A stretch of DNA of 64,000 nt from Martinezella tropici (GTDB taxonomy: Bacteria; Pseudomonadota; Alphaproteobacteria; Rhizobiales; Rhizobiaceae): contig NZ_VNIP01000004.1 of the NCBI RefSeq assembly GCF_008370325.1, positions 248,001-312,000 on the forward strand, given 5' to 3'. The number at the start of each line of letters is the position of its first letter. Within the stretch, counting starts at the first letter, position 1. The notes under the pieces were generated by a model that saw nothing but the letters and a program-made list of their open reading frames with translations, was not told the origin of the DNA and did not search any database. Of this stretch, positions 50,180-58,182 are shown one piece after another. Made by a program: the position numbers and the translations under genes.

Positions 50180-53100
50180 GCGGCCGCGGAGGGCAGGGTC
50201 TCTTTTTGAACCATGGGAGCAGGTTCCTGCTCGGCTTCTACGGCCTGGGCGGGCGTACCGACCCATGACGTGCTTGCCGGGATGGCCTCGCCCTTCATGA
50301 CCAGGGTCAGCAGTCCGATCTCGGCGAAATCTCCGATATTGGCCTCATAGAGGACCGTGCTGCCCGAGCCGACTGAGACGCCCGTGCCGATCCTGATACG
50401 GCCCACCTTCATGATGCGGTCTTCATAAAGATGCGTTTGCGGGCAGGATCCCATGTTGAGCACGGCATGGTCGCCGATATGGGTGCAATCAAACTCGCAA
50501 ATGTCGGTGCTGTTGATCCATGTGCCGCGGCCGATCTTCGCGCCGAAGGGGCGCAGCAGCCAGGGCAGGAAGGGCGTGCCGCGCAGGTAGTCGAGCAGCA
50601 TCTTGCTGGCGAGCCCGCCATAGAAGACCGCGACGGCCTCTGTGCGCATCGCCCACCATGACCACATCGGCCGGTTCATGGGCTTGTAGGTGCCGATGAG
50701 CGTCCATTTGAAGGCGACTGCAACTAGATACAGGATACCCGAGGTTGCCAGGCCGGAAGCCATCAGCGTCCAGAACAGCCTGCCCCAGGCGCCATCGTCG
50801 ATGGCGCTTGCCATCAGGTCGGACATCGCAAGTGCCATGACGATAAGGATGGCGGTCGGCAGCGACGTGTGCATGGCCTCGAACATGATGCGGACAAGAC
50901 GCATGCGCAGAGGCGGCGCATAGGTGCTTGTTGCCGCCGCCTCCAGCCGCTCGCGCGTCGGGAACTGGAAGGCGGGGCTGCCGCACCAGGTTTCGCCCGT
51001 CTTGACATGCAACGAGTCCGGCAGGCGGGTCTTGATGCCGACGAGTGAATCACTCTCGATCACGGCGCCCTGCGAGATGACGGAGGAATTGCCGAAGAAG
51101 CAGCGGTCGCCGGTCTTCAGGCGCTTGAGCACCATCCAGCCGTTCTGGATTTCCTCGTCGCCGAAGATCGTTTCGTCGCCGATGAAGTTGTCGCGGCCCA
51201 TTTCGATGAGGTCGTAGCGACCGGCAAAGTTGGCCGAGATCTCCGTGCCCTTGCCGATCTTGGCACCCATCAGGCGGTACCAATTGCGCATGAAGACCGT
51301 GGCATAGAGCGAATTCAAGGTTTCCAGCATGGCCTCGGTGGTCAGGCCGACGATCCATTTGCGGAAATAGAGGTTGCCGAAGATGGAGTAGCGGCCCGGT
51401 ACGACGCGGGGCAGCAGCACCCATCGGAACGCGACGACGACAGCCATGGACACGATGATCAGCAGCAGGGCGGCCGGCCAGGAAAGGGCGGCGATCATTG
51501 CCCAGGACAAAGCCTCGTCAGTGCCCGGAGAAAACATCTCCTGCACGGCGGAGAATAGGTAGAAGGCCGGGAAGATCGGCAGGAGGCCGACGACGAGGCT
51601 GACATTGTAGGCGACGAAATAAGCGGCGAACTGGAATATACGGCCGGCGATCCCCAATTCCGGATGCGCCGGCATCTCCTCGTGTTCCGCATGCCCGGTC
51701 CGGCGTGCGGGCGAGCCGTCCCAGCGCGTATGGGCTTCGACATGCGTGCCCGCGGCGAGCGCCGTCAGATCACCGATTATGGCGCCGTCGCCGATCTTGA
51801 CACTGTGGCCGATGACGCAGCCATTGCCGATCTGCACGCCTTCGCCGATGTCGATCGTGCCGACATGAATTTCATTGCCGATGACTTCGACATTGGCGAG
51901 CTTGATCTTGACGCCGAGGCTGGACCTTGCACCGACGCGCACGAGATCGATTGCGCCTTCTTCGAACTCATCGATCATCGCATCCTGGCCGACCTTGGCT
52001 CCCAATGCCCGCATATAGAGGCGAATGAGCGGCGAGCCCTTGAGGAATTTCGGAGCCGTGAGCTGAACGATGCGCTGCATCAGCCAGATGCGGAAATAAT
52101 AGGTGCCCCACAGCGGATAGACGCCGGGGCGCGTGCGGCCGATGACGAGCCATTTTAGCACAACGACGACAAGCTTCTCGCCGAGATTGAGGCCGAGATA
52201 GACGCCGCCGAGGATGAGGATCTCGTTCCAGACCGATGCGCCGTCGTCGATCAACAGGATCGAAGCGAGCAGCAGGCCGATCCATTGCAGCGTCGCGAGG
52301 GCGACGATAAAGGGCAGCACCACGGCCTGCGCCAGGCCGCAGAGGAAGCGCCGGCGCCAGGGAGCCGGCTCGAAATTCTTAGGCTCCTGCCCGGAGGCGC
52401 GCTCGGTCCGTTGCTCGAGGATTGCCGCGATGCCTCTGAGGGTGCGGCCGGCATAGACGTCGCGCAATGCGATCCCCGCAAGCAGCGGGATCTTGCGGAC
52501 CTCGGAAACGAACCGGGCCGCCAGCATGGAATGGCCGCCGAGCTCGGTGAAGAAATCCGCCTCGAAATTGATGGAGCGCAGGCGAAGCGCTTCGGTCGCA
52601 GCCTTCAGCAGCTGCGCTTCGGTCCAAGTGCGCGGCGGCTCCTGCGCTTGCGTCGCCGGATCGCTCACCAGCGGGATCGCGGCAAGTGTCTTGCGGTCGA
52701 CCTTGCCGGAGGGCAGCCGTGGCAGCGACACGTGGCTGTGCCATGCGGCAGGCACCATATAGGGCGGCAGCTTAGCGGCCAGCACGGCGCGCGCCTTGTC
52801 GCGATCGAAGCCGTTGCCTGTCGTCACGACATGGGCGACCAGCATGTCCTCGCCATCCGGCGGTCGGTGCACGACGACGGAGGCGGCCTTCACGTCGGGA
52901 AGCTCGCCGACGACGGTCTCGATCTCACCGAGCTCGATACGATAACCACGAATCTTGACCTGGTCGTCGATGCGTCCGAGGAAATGGAGCTGACCGTCTT
53001 CGTCCATCAAGACGGCGTCGCCGCTGCGGTAAAGCACCGGATCGTCGTGGGTCGCGAAGGGATTGGCGATGAATTTGGCGGCGGTCAGCTGCGGCAGGTT

Positions 53101-54219
53101 TCTGTATCCGGCGGCGACACCCGGCCCGCCGATCAGCAGCTCGCCGGCATCGCCACGCGGAACAAGCTGCAGGTTCTCGTCAACGACATAAGCGGCCGTA
53201 TTGGCGATCGGGCAGCCGATCGTGATCGGCCGCGACGAGTCGAGCTCGGCATAGGTCGCCACGACAGTCGTCTCGGTAGGGCCGTAAGTGTTGATCAGGC
53301 GCCGGCCGGGTTTGGAGAAGCGGCTGACGATCGCCGGCGGACAGGCTTCGCCGCCGACGATGATGACGCGCAGGCTTTCGACGTCGCGTTCCAGCATGGT
53401 GAGCAGGGTCGGCACGGTGTCGATGACCGTGATCTTTTCCGCTTCCAGGACGTCGGCCAGCCTGTCGAGCTCGGCCATGACTTCCGATGTCGCAACTTTC
53501 AGGGTCGCGCCGACCAGATAGGGAATGAATATTTCCTCGAGCGAAAGATCGAAGGCGACCGAAGCCTGCTGAAGGACGACATCCGATTCGACAAGCCCCA
53601 GCACATCGTTACCTGCCCGCAGATAATGGCAGATGTTCCGGTGCGTGATCACGATCCCTTTCGGCTTGCCGGTGGAGCCGGACGTGTAGATCGCATAGGC
53701 GGGATCGTCGTGGGCAGCGACGCGCGGAACGATGTCCGCGTTGTCTTCGGAAAGCAGGCCCTTGAGGAGAAGCGTCTGGCCATCGAAGGCTGGTGCAAGC
53801 GCAGCCTGTTCTTCATGCGTCAGCAGCCATTTTGCGCCACAGTCGATAAGGCTGACGGCGACACGGTCCGCAGGGGCGGCCGCATCGAAGGGGATGTAGG
53901 CGGCTCCAGCCTTGAGGATTGCCAGAAGCGCGACATGGAGCTCGAGGGAGCGTTGGAGCCACAGGCCGACAAAATCGCCCGGGCCGATGCCGCGGCGGCT
54001 GAGCGCGCGCGCGGCTTCATCGGAGAGCCGGTCGAGTTCGGCATAGGTCATCGCCTCATCGGTTCCGATGAGGGTCAGTGCCGTTTTGTCGGGGCTGGCC
54101 GCGACCGTTGCCTTGAAGATGTCCACGAGTGTCTCGTTGCGGACGAACTCGGGCCTGATGCCGCCTGAGGAAACCGAGAGGCTGGCATTTGAAGTAATCG
54201 ACGAAATCTGGATAGTCAT
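50176..54219 (-). CDS. Pls/PosA-type single-module nonribosomal peptide synthetase with membrane C-terminal half
   Basis: 1347 residues. Adenylation domain about 30-510: A3 YTSGSTGKPKG at 178-188, A5 TYGPTETT at 311-318, A7 YRSGD at 397-401, A8 with RGYRIELGE, A10 PSGKVDRK. Carrier domain with S564 in LGGHSM. The C-terminal half (620-1330) is three tandem units, each a pair of membrane helices (about 626-695, 863-932, 1112-1172) then a left-handed beta-helix-like hexapeptide segment opening with GAKVGQ, GAKIGK or GAKIGR. This is the epsilon-poly-lysine synthetase architecture, which makes homopolymers of a basic amino acid without a condensation or thioesterase domain. Pocket residues read D-L-E-D-I-G-T-V-V-K, with two acidic side chains, consistent with a basic substrate. 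Confidence 0.88.
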   Translation of the reverse strand: MTIQISSITSNASLSVSSGGIRPEFVRNETLVDIFKATVAASPDKTALTLIGTDEAMTYAELDRLSDEAARALSRRGIGPGDFVGLWLQRSLELHVALLAILKAGAAYIPFDAAAPADRVAVSLIDCGAKWLLTHEEQAALAPAFDGQTLLLKGLLSEDNADIVPRVAAHDDPAYAIYTSGSTGKPKGIVITHRNICHYLRAGNDVLGLVESDVVLQQASVAFDLSLEEIFIPYLVGATLKVATSEVMAELDRLADVLEAEKITVIDTVPTLLTMLERDVESLRVIIVGGEACPPAIVSRFSKPGRRLINTYGPTETTVVATYAELDSSRPITIGCPIANTAAYVVDENLQLVPRGDAGELLIGGPGVAAGYRNLPQLTAAKFIANPFATHDDPVLYRSGDAVLMDEDGQLHFLGRIDDQVKIRGYRIELGEIETVVGELPDVKAASVVVHRPPDGEDMLVAHVVTTGNGFDRDKARAVLAAKLPPYMVPAAWHSHVSLPRLPSGKVDRKTLAAIPLVSDPATQAQEPPRTWTEAQLLKAATEALRLRSINFEADFFTELGGHSMLAARFVSEVRKIPLLAGIALRDVYAGRTLRGIAAILEQRTERASGQEPKNFEPAPWRRRFLCGLAQAVVLPFIVALATLQWIGLLLASILLIDDGASVWNEILILGGVYLGLNLGEKLVVVVLKWLVIGRTRPGVYPLWGTYYFRIWLMQRIVQLTAPKFLKGSPLIRLYMRALGAKVGQDAMIDEFEEGAIDLVRVGARSSLGVKIKLANVEVIGNEIHVGTIDIGEGVQIGNGCVIGHSVKIGDGAIIGDLTALAAGTHVEAHTRWDGSPARRTGHAEHEEMPAHPELGIAGRIFQFAAYFVAYNVSLVVGLLPIFPAFYLFSAVQEMFSPGTDEALSWAMIAALSWPAALLLIIVSMAVVVAFRWVLLPRVVPGRYSIFGNLYFRKWIVGLTTEAMLETLNSLYATVFMRNWYRLMGAKIGKGTEISANFAGRYDLIEMGRDNFIGDETIFGDEEIQNGWMVLKRLKTGDRCFFGNSSVISQGAVIESDSLVGIKTRLPDSLHVKTGETWCGSPAFQFPTRERLEAAATSTYAPPLRMRLVRIMFEAMHTSLPTAILIVMALAMSDLMASAIDDGAWGRLFWTLMASGLATSGILYLVAVAFKWTLIGTYKPMNRPMWSWWAMRTEAVAVFYGGLASKMLLDYLRGTPFLPWLLRPFGAKIGRGTWINSTDICEFDCTHIGDHAVLNMGSCPQTHLYEDRIMKVGRIRIGTGVSVGSGSTVLYEANIGDFAEIGLLTLVMKGEAIPASTSWVGTPAQAVEAEQEPAPMVQKETLPSAAA

Positions 54220-54393
54220 GGTAACTTCTGCGGAACGAAACTCGGCACAATCAGCGTGCCATCTGTCGACGCTTATACACCTTCCAATTTGCAGCTCTCT
54301 TACGGGGGTTGTCAGGGAACTGTAATGTTGAGAAAGTTATGATTTACCGGCGCAGGATGCGACCTGCGAGCATGTGAAGAAGGATTGATATCG

Positions 54394-54711
54394 TTGCGCA
54401 TATTCGAGCGAAGAGCCGGCAGGCCCCGCCGACTGTCCGTTCTCCTGGTGGCAGCTTCGCTGAGTTCCATAGGCATGGAGGCATCGGCCCGTTCGCATAA
54501 CAGCGTGCTGGTGGAGGATGGCGGTACGCTGCGGCCACTGCGCGACATCTATGCCGTCGTCGCGCGTGAAATGCCGGGACGGGTGCTGCGAATCAAGCGG
54601 GTTCGCCGCGCTGGTCATCAGGCCTATGCCGTGCGCGTGCTGAAAGCCGACGGCAGGCGTGGTGATATCGTGCTCGATGGCGCAACGCTCGCCGTGATCG
54701 AGAGACGCTGA
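54394..54711 (+). CDS. Exported PepSY-like protein preceding a two-component system
   Basis: 105 residues from TTG 54394, with GAAGGA nine bases upstream (TTG 54385 is too close to that site). A basic N-terminus and a short hydrophobic stretch (LSVLLVAASLSSIGMEASA) act as signal peptide. The remainder is one PepSY-like unit: LRDIYAVVAREMPGRVLRIK then AYAVRVLKADGRRGDIVLDG. Such proteins often accompany PhoP/PhoQ-like pairs and may modulate the sensor in the periplasm. The response regulator starts two bases after the stop. Divergent from the NRPS over about 170 bases. Confidence 0.75.
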   Translation: MRIFERRAGRPRRLSVLLVAASLSSIGMEASARSHNSVLVEDGGTLRPLRDIYAVVAREMPGRVLRIKRVRRAGHQAYAVRVLKADGRRGDIVLDGATLAVIERR

Positions 54712-54713
54712 CG

Positions 54714-55385
54714 ATGCGCATTCTCATAGCCGAGGACGAGCCCAGCATCGTAGCGGATATGCGCCGTTGCCTGGAAGACCAGCACTATGTCGTCTCGACC
54801 GTGAGCAACGGCGAAGAGGCATGGTATCGCGGTGATATCGAGCATTTCGATCTCGTGATCCTCGATCTTGGGCTGCCGAAGCTCGATGGCCTGACGGTAT
54901 TGCGACGCTGGCGTGCAGAGCGCCGCGGCATGCCTGTCATCATATTGACGGCGCGCGACGGCTGGCGCGACAAGGTCGATGGCATGGATGCCGGCGCCGA
55001 CGATTATTTGACCAAGCCCTTCCGAATGGAGGAGCTTCTGGCCCGTGTGCGCGCGCTGATGCGCCGCGCCGCCGGGCAATCCTCTCCCATCCTTTCCAAT
55101 GGCGTGCTTGAGCTCGATACGCGCCAGCGCACGGTCTCGTTTCGCGGGCAGCCGGTGCAGGTCACGGCCCTTGAATATCGGCTTCTGGCCTATTTAATGC
55201 ACAATGTCGGTACTGTCCTGTCGCGGTCGCAGATCGCCGACAGTATCTATGACGAGGAGACGGAGCTCCTGTCGAACGCGCTTGAAGTCGTCGTCGCGCG
55301 CCTGCGGCGCAAATTCGATGGGACGGTCATCGAAACCCGCCGCGGCCAGGGTTATATCATTCCGCGTGAGGCGCCGCCGTCATGA
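54714..55385 (+). CDS. OmpR/PhoP-type response regulator
   Basis: 223 residues. Receiver domain with acidic pocket E7-D8, phosphorylation site D51 (VILDLGLPKLDG), T79 and K101 (TKPF), then an OmpR winged helix (about 125-218: ALEYRLLAYLMHNVGTVLSR, ALEVVVARLRRKFDG). Position two bases after the PepSY gene and in an ATGA overlap with the kinase (55382-55385). Likely controls this operon and possibly the divergent NRPS. Membrane stress or cationic peptide sensing would be in keeping with PhoP-type systems, but it is inference. Confidence 0.92.
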   Translation: MRILIAEDEPSIVADMRRCLEDQHYVVSTVSNGEEAWYRGDIEHFDLVILDLGLPKLDGLTVLRRWRAERRGMPVIILTARDGWRDKVDGMDAGADDYLTKPFRMEELLARVRALMRRAAGQSSPILSNGVLELDTRQRTVSFRGQPVQVTALEYRLLAYLMHNVGTVLSRSQIADSIYDEETELLSNALEVVVARLRRKFDGTVIETRRGQGYIIPREAPPS

Positions 55386-56773
55386 CACCGTTCTCGCTGC
55401 GAGGGCGGTTGCTGCTGGGTTCCGTGGTGGCGATCATCGTTGCAACCTTTCTTGCCGGGGTCGGCATCAACGCCATTTCCGGACTGGCGGTGAGGGCGCT
55501 CGCGCTTTCCGAGATAGACGAGGAACTGCGCGTTCTGCTGGCGGCGGTCGACATAAATTCCTCCAATCAGCTCTTCCTCGACGACACGCCGACGGATCCT
55601 CGCTTCGGCATTCCGAATGGCGGCTTCTATTGGCAGGTCGGGCGCAACGGCGCCGTTGAGTTGCGTTCGCAATCGCTCTGGGAGCAGAACCTGCCCTGGT
55701 TGCGTGCCCGCCCTCGCGATGCCGGCCGGGCAACGGATATGAAAGGACCGAACGGCAGCCGTCTTCTCGCCGTCGAACGGTCCATTTCGATCCCCTCGGC
55801 CACGGGCGACCAGATCGTCGATATCGTCATGGCGCTCGACAACAGCGAGCTTGCGCCGGCGCGCTGGCGCTTCTTCTATGCCATGGCACCCTCTCTAGGC
55901 GTGCTGTCGGTCGCCCTGATCGGGGCGGTCGTGGTATTTCTGCGCTATGGATTGCGGCCACTGAACGATCTCCGCACGGCATTGATGGCGGTCCAGGAGC
56001 GATCCGCACGAAAGATCACCGGCCAGTTTCCGCGCGAGGTCCAGCCTCTCGTGGACGATCTCAACGGTCTGCTGGCTTCCCGCGAGACGCAGTTGACCCA
56101 GGCGCGTGCTCGCGCCGGCGATCTCGCGCATGGCCTCAAGACGCCGCTGGCGGCTCTCGAGGCGACGGCGCGGATGCTTTCGGAGGAGGGCATGTCTGAG
56201 CGCGCCGCGGCAATCCAGGCGGAGGTCAGCCGCATGGAAGCGCAGATCAAGCGGACGCTGGCGCAGACCCGCGCGAGCCTGGCGGCCGCCCATACGGTCG
56301 GCGTCATGGATGCCAGCGCAGATCTGCAGAAGATCATCTCCGTCATGCGGCGCCTGTCGGCGGACCGAGAGATCGAATTCGAGCTCGTGGCACCCGCTGA
56401 AATGTGGCTGGCGGTGGACGAAGCGGATTTCGCCGATATTACCGGCAACCTGATCGACAATGCCAGGAAGTGGGCGGCGGGAAGGGTCGAGGTTTGTCTG
56501 TCGCTGCTGCCCGAACTCGAAGGAGTGAAGCTGCTCATCGAGGATGATGGTCCGGGCCTGCCCGAGGATGCGGAGATCGCCTTCATCCGCCGCGGCCGGC
56601 GACTGGACGAAAGCATCGCCGGGACCGGCTTCGGTCTTGCGATCGCCAAGGATTTGGTCGAGGCCTATGACGGGAAGCTGACGCTCGCCCGCTCCAATCT
56701 CGGCGGATTGTCGGTCACCGTCACTTTGCCGGTGCGGCTGGTCAAGGACAGGCAAATGGCACCGGAAGTCTAA
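55382..56773 (+). CDS. PhoQ-like sensor histidine kinase
   Basis: 463 residues. Two membrane helices (about 12-32 and 170-188) flank a periplasmic sensor of about 135 residues rich in acidic sites near the membrane (EIDEELRVLL, LFLDDTPTD). A HAMP-like linker is followed by the H-box GDLAHGLKTPLAALE with phospho-acceptor H250. The ATPase domain shows NLIDNARKWA (N box), EDDGPGLPED (G1) and GTGFGLAIAKDL (G2). The H-box form AHGLKTPL is that of PhoQ-type kinases. Partner of the overlapping response regulator gene. Confidence 0.92.
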   Translation: MTPFSLRGRLLLGSVVAIIVATFLAGVGINAISGLAVRALALSEIDEELRVLLAAVDINSSNQLFLDDTPTDPRFGIPNGGFYWQVGRNGAVELRSQSLWEQNLPWLRARPRDAGRATDMKGPNGSRLLAVERSISIPSATGDQIVDIVMALDNSELAPARWRFFYAMAPSLGVLSVALIGAVVVFLRYGLRPLNDLRTALMAVQERSARKITGQFPREVQPLVDDLNGLLASRETQLTQARARAGDLAHGLKTPLAALEATARMLSEEGMSERAAAIQAEVSRMEAQIKRTLAQTRASLAAAHTVGVMDASADLQKIISVMRRLSADREIEFELVAPAEMWLAVDEADFADITGNLIDNARKWAAGRVEVCLSLLPELEGVKLLIEDDGPGLPEDAEIAFIRRGRRLDESIAGTGFGLAIAKDLVEAYDGKLTLARSNLGGLSVTVTLPVRLVKDRQMAPEV

Positions 56774-56809
56774 AGCAGTTCGGGGGAACGTTTTGGCTGC
56801 CCGATATCG

Positions 56810-57745
56810 TCAGGCTGATAACAACAGCTTCGCGCTCTCCTCGTCCGTAATGAGTGACGTTGCCAGTGCGGCTCGGATCGCTGCGCGCAGGATCGCCTGC
56901 TTGTGTGCACCGCCGGAAGCGACGATGCGACAGGGTATGCCGCGATAATCGGCGAGATCCGGGGCAATCACCTTTCCGTTCAGCGGATGGTCGACAGGAT
57001 TGCCGTCCGCGCCGAGATAGTGGCCGAGCAGATCGCCGACCGCGCCGGCCATTGCAAGGCTTTCGACATCCGTGCCGGCCGGCAGCCCGTAGCGTACCTG
57101 GAGCGATTGCCGGGTCATGTCGCCGACGCTCAGGAAGGACATATCCACCTCGCAGGTCTTGCGGAAAACTCCTTCGAAGACCGATTGGGAGATGATCGCC
57201 GCGCGCGATTGCGGGCTTTCCGCATAGATCGGAGCAAGAAAATAATGGCATTCCGCCTTCAGTACCTGGGCGAAGCCTCGCACGATTTCAAACGTGTTGA
57301 TTTCCGAGCCGCGTGCCAGCCCACCCATCATCGAGCGCACCTCGATCTGCGGTTCGCTCGTTGGCGTCATATGGCTCACCGTCTCGCGCAGCGTCGCTCC
57401 CCAGCCGACGCCGATCGAGCGCGGCCTTCGTGCCTGGATCAGCCGATCCAGATAAGCTGCGGCGCCGCGGCCGATTGCCTGATGGAGCAGGCGCGGATCG
57501 GCCGGCGTCGGAACCACAACCGCGCCTTCGAGGCCGAAGCGCTCGCATAAGCGCGATTCGAACTCGATGCTAGCGGTGAGCGGCGAGGCGAAGCTCACCC
57601 TGACGATCCCTTCTTCCACGGCGGCGGCGAGCAATTCGTTCACCCGCCGGCGGGTAAGGGTCATCCGCTCCGCGATCTGGGCCTGGGTCAGGCCTTCCAC
57701 GTGGTAGAGCCATGCCGCCCGGATCTTCATCTCGTGCAATTCCAT
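56810..57745 (-). CDS. SorC/DeoR-type sugar-binding transcriptional regulator
   Basis: 311 residues from ATG 57745. N-terminal helix-turn-helix (AAWLYHVEGLTQAQIAERMTLTRRRVNELLAAA), then the SorC effector domain resembling sugar-phosphate isomerases (SIGVGWGATLRETVSHM, PAGTDVESLAMAGAVGDLLG, PCRIVASGGAHKQAILRAAI). The domain normally binds a phosphorylated sugar or polyol. It diverges from the importer operon starting at 58183, which it probably controls. An earlier in-frame start at 57760 is possible; anything beyond overlaps the putative operator. Confidence 0.87.
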   Translation of the reverse strand: MELHEMKIRAAWLYHVEGLTQAQIAERMTLTRRRVNELLAAAVEEGIVRVSFASPLTASIEFESRLCERFGLEGAVVVPTPADPRLLHQAIGRGAAAYLDRLIQARRPRSIGVGWGATLRETVSHMTPTSEPQIEVRSMMGGLARGSEINTFEIVRGFAQVLKAECHYFLAPIYAESPQSRAAIISQSVFEGVFRKTCEVDMSFLSVGDMTRQSLQVRYGLPAGTDVESLAMAGAVGDLLGHYLGADGNPVDHPLNGKVIAPDLADYRGIPCRIVASGGAHKQAILRAAIRAALATSLITDEESAKLLLSA

Positions 57746-57770
57746 ATTTCCCGTGACCATATGTCTAAAA

Positions 57771-57804
57771 GTTACAAACATCACATAGATGTAACATATG
57801 TAAC
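57771..57804. promoter_or_regulatory. TGTAAC-repeat cluster, candidate SorC operator
   Basis: GTTACA (57771-57776), TGTAAC (57790-57795) and TGTAAC (57799-57804) lie in an AT-rich stretch just upstream of the SorC-type gene. They form one inverted and one direct repeat with the central palindrome ACATATGT. The position suits autoregulation and control of the divergent operon. Confidence 0.5.
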
Positions 57805-57818
57805 GTAATGCCGTCGGC

Positions 57819-58013
57819 ATGACGATAGAGTTTCTGATCTCCGATTGCGACGCCGCATCGATCGACAGCGAGCCGATGTCCATTGGCACTCTGGCTCAGG
57901 CGCTTCGAGACGCTGGCGTTCCCGTAAGCGACGAGGAGGTTCACCGCCGTTTCCCACGTGTTTTCAGGGGAGCGCCCTGCGCCTTTGCATTCAGGAATGC
58001 GGCCGCCAGCTGA
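57819..58013 (+). pseudogene. N-terminal remnant of a HAD-family phosphatase
   Basis: 64 codons from ATG 57819 read like the start of a beta-phosphoglucomutase-type HAD hydrolase. The phosphatase motif appears as SDCDAASIDSEP instead of the usual FDCDGVLVDSEP, and the helix STL-type stretch and VPVSDEEVHRRF follow. Likeness is lost after about residue 47, and no other part of a HAD protein follows in any frame. A truncated and decaying gene, left between the SorC regulator and the importer operon. Confidence 0.6.
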
Positions 58014-58182
58014 TCTCGGCGCGCGGATATTTCGCGCGACGAAACTGCTCCTCGCCGCATCTGCGGTGGGCGCGTTAACCGAAACTTCATGCAGCCGTCA
58101 ACCTGGCGACATGCAAGCGATCTTAATAGGCAAGGCCGCGCGGCTCCGGGGGGCTCGTGGGTCATCACAAGAGGAGTTTCCG

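Noticed and set aside
52285..54168. 627-codon open frame on the plus strand
   Set aside because: Antisense to the adenylation domain of the NRPS; no start signal or known motif.
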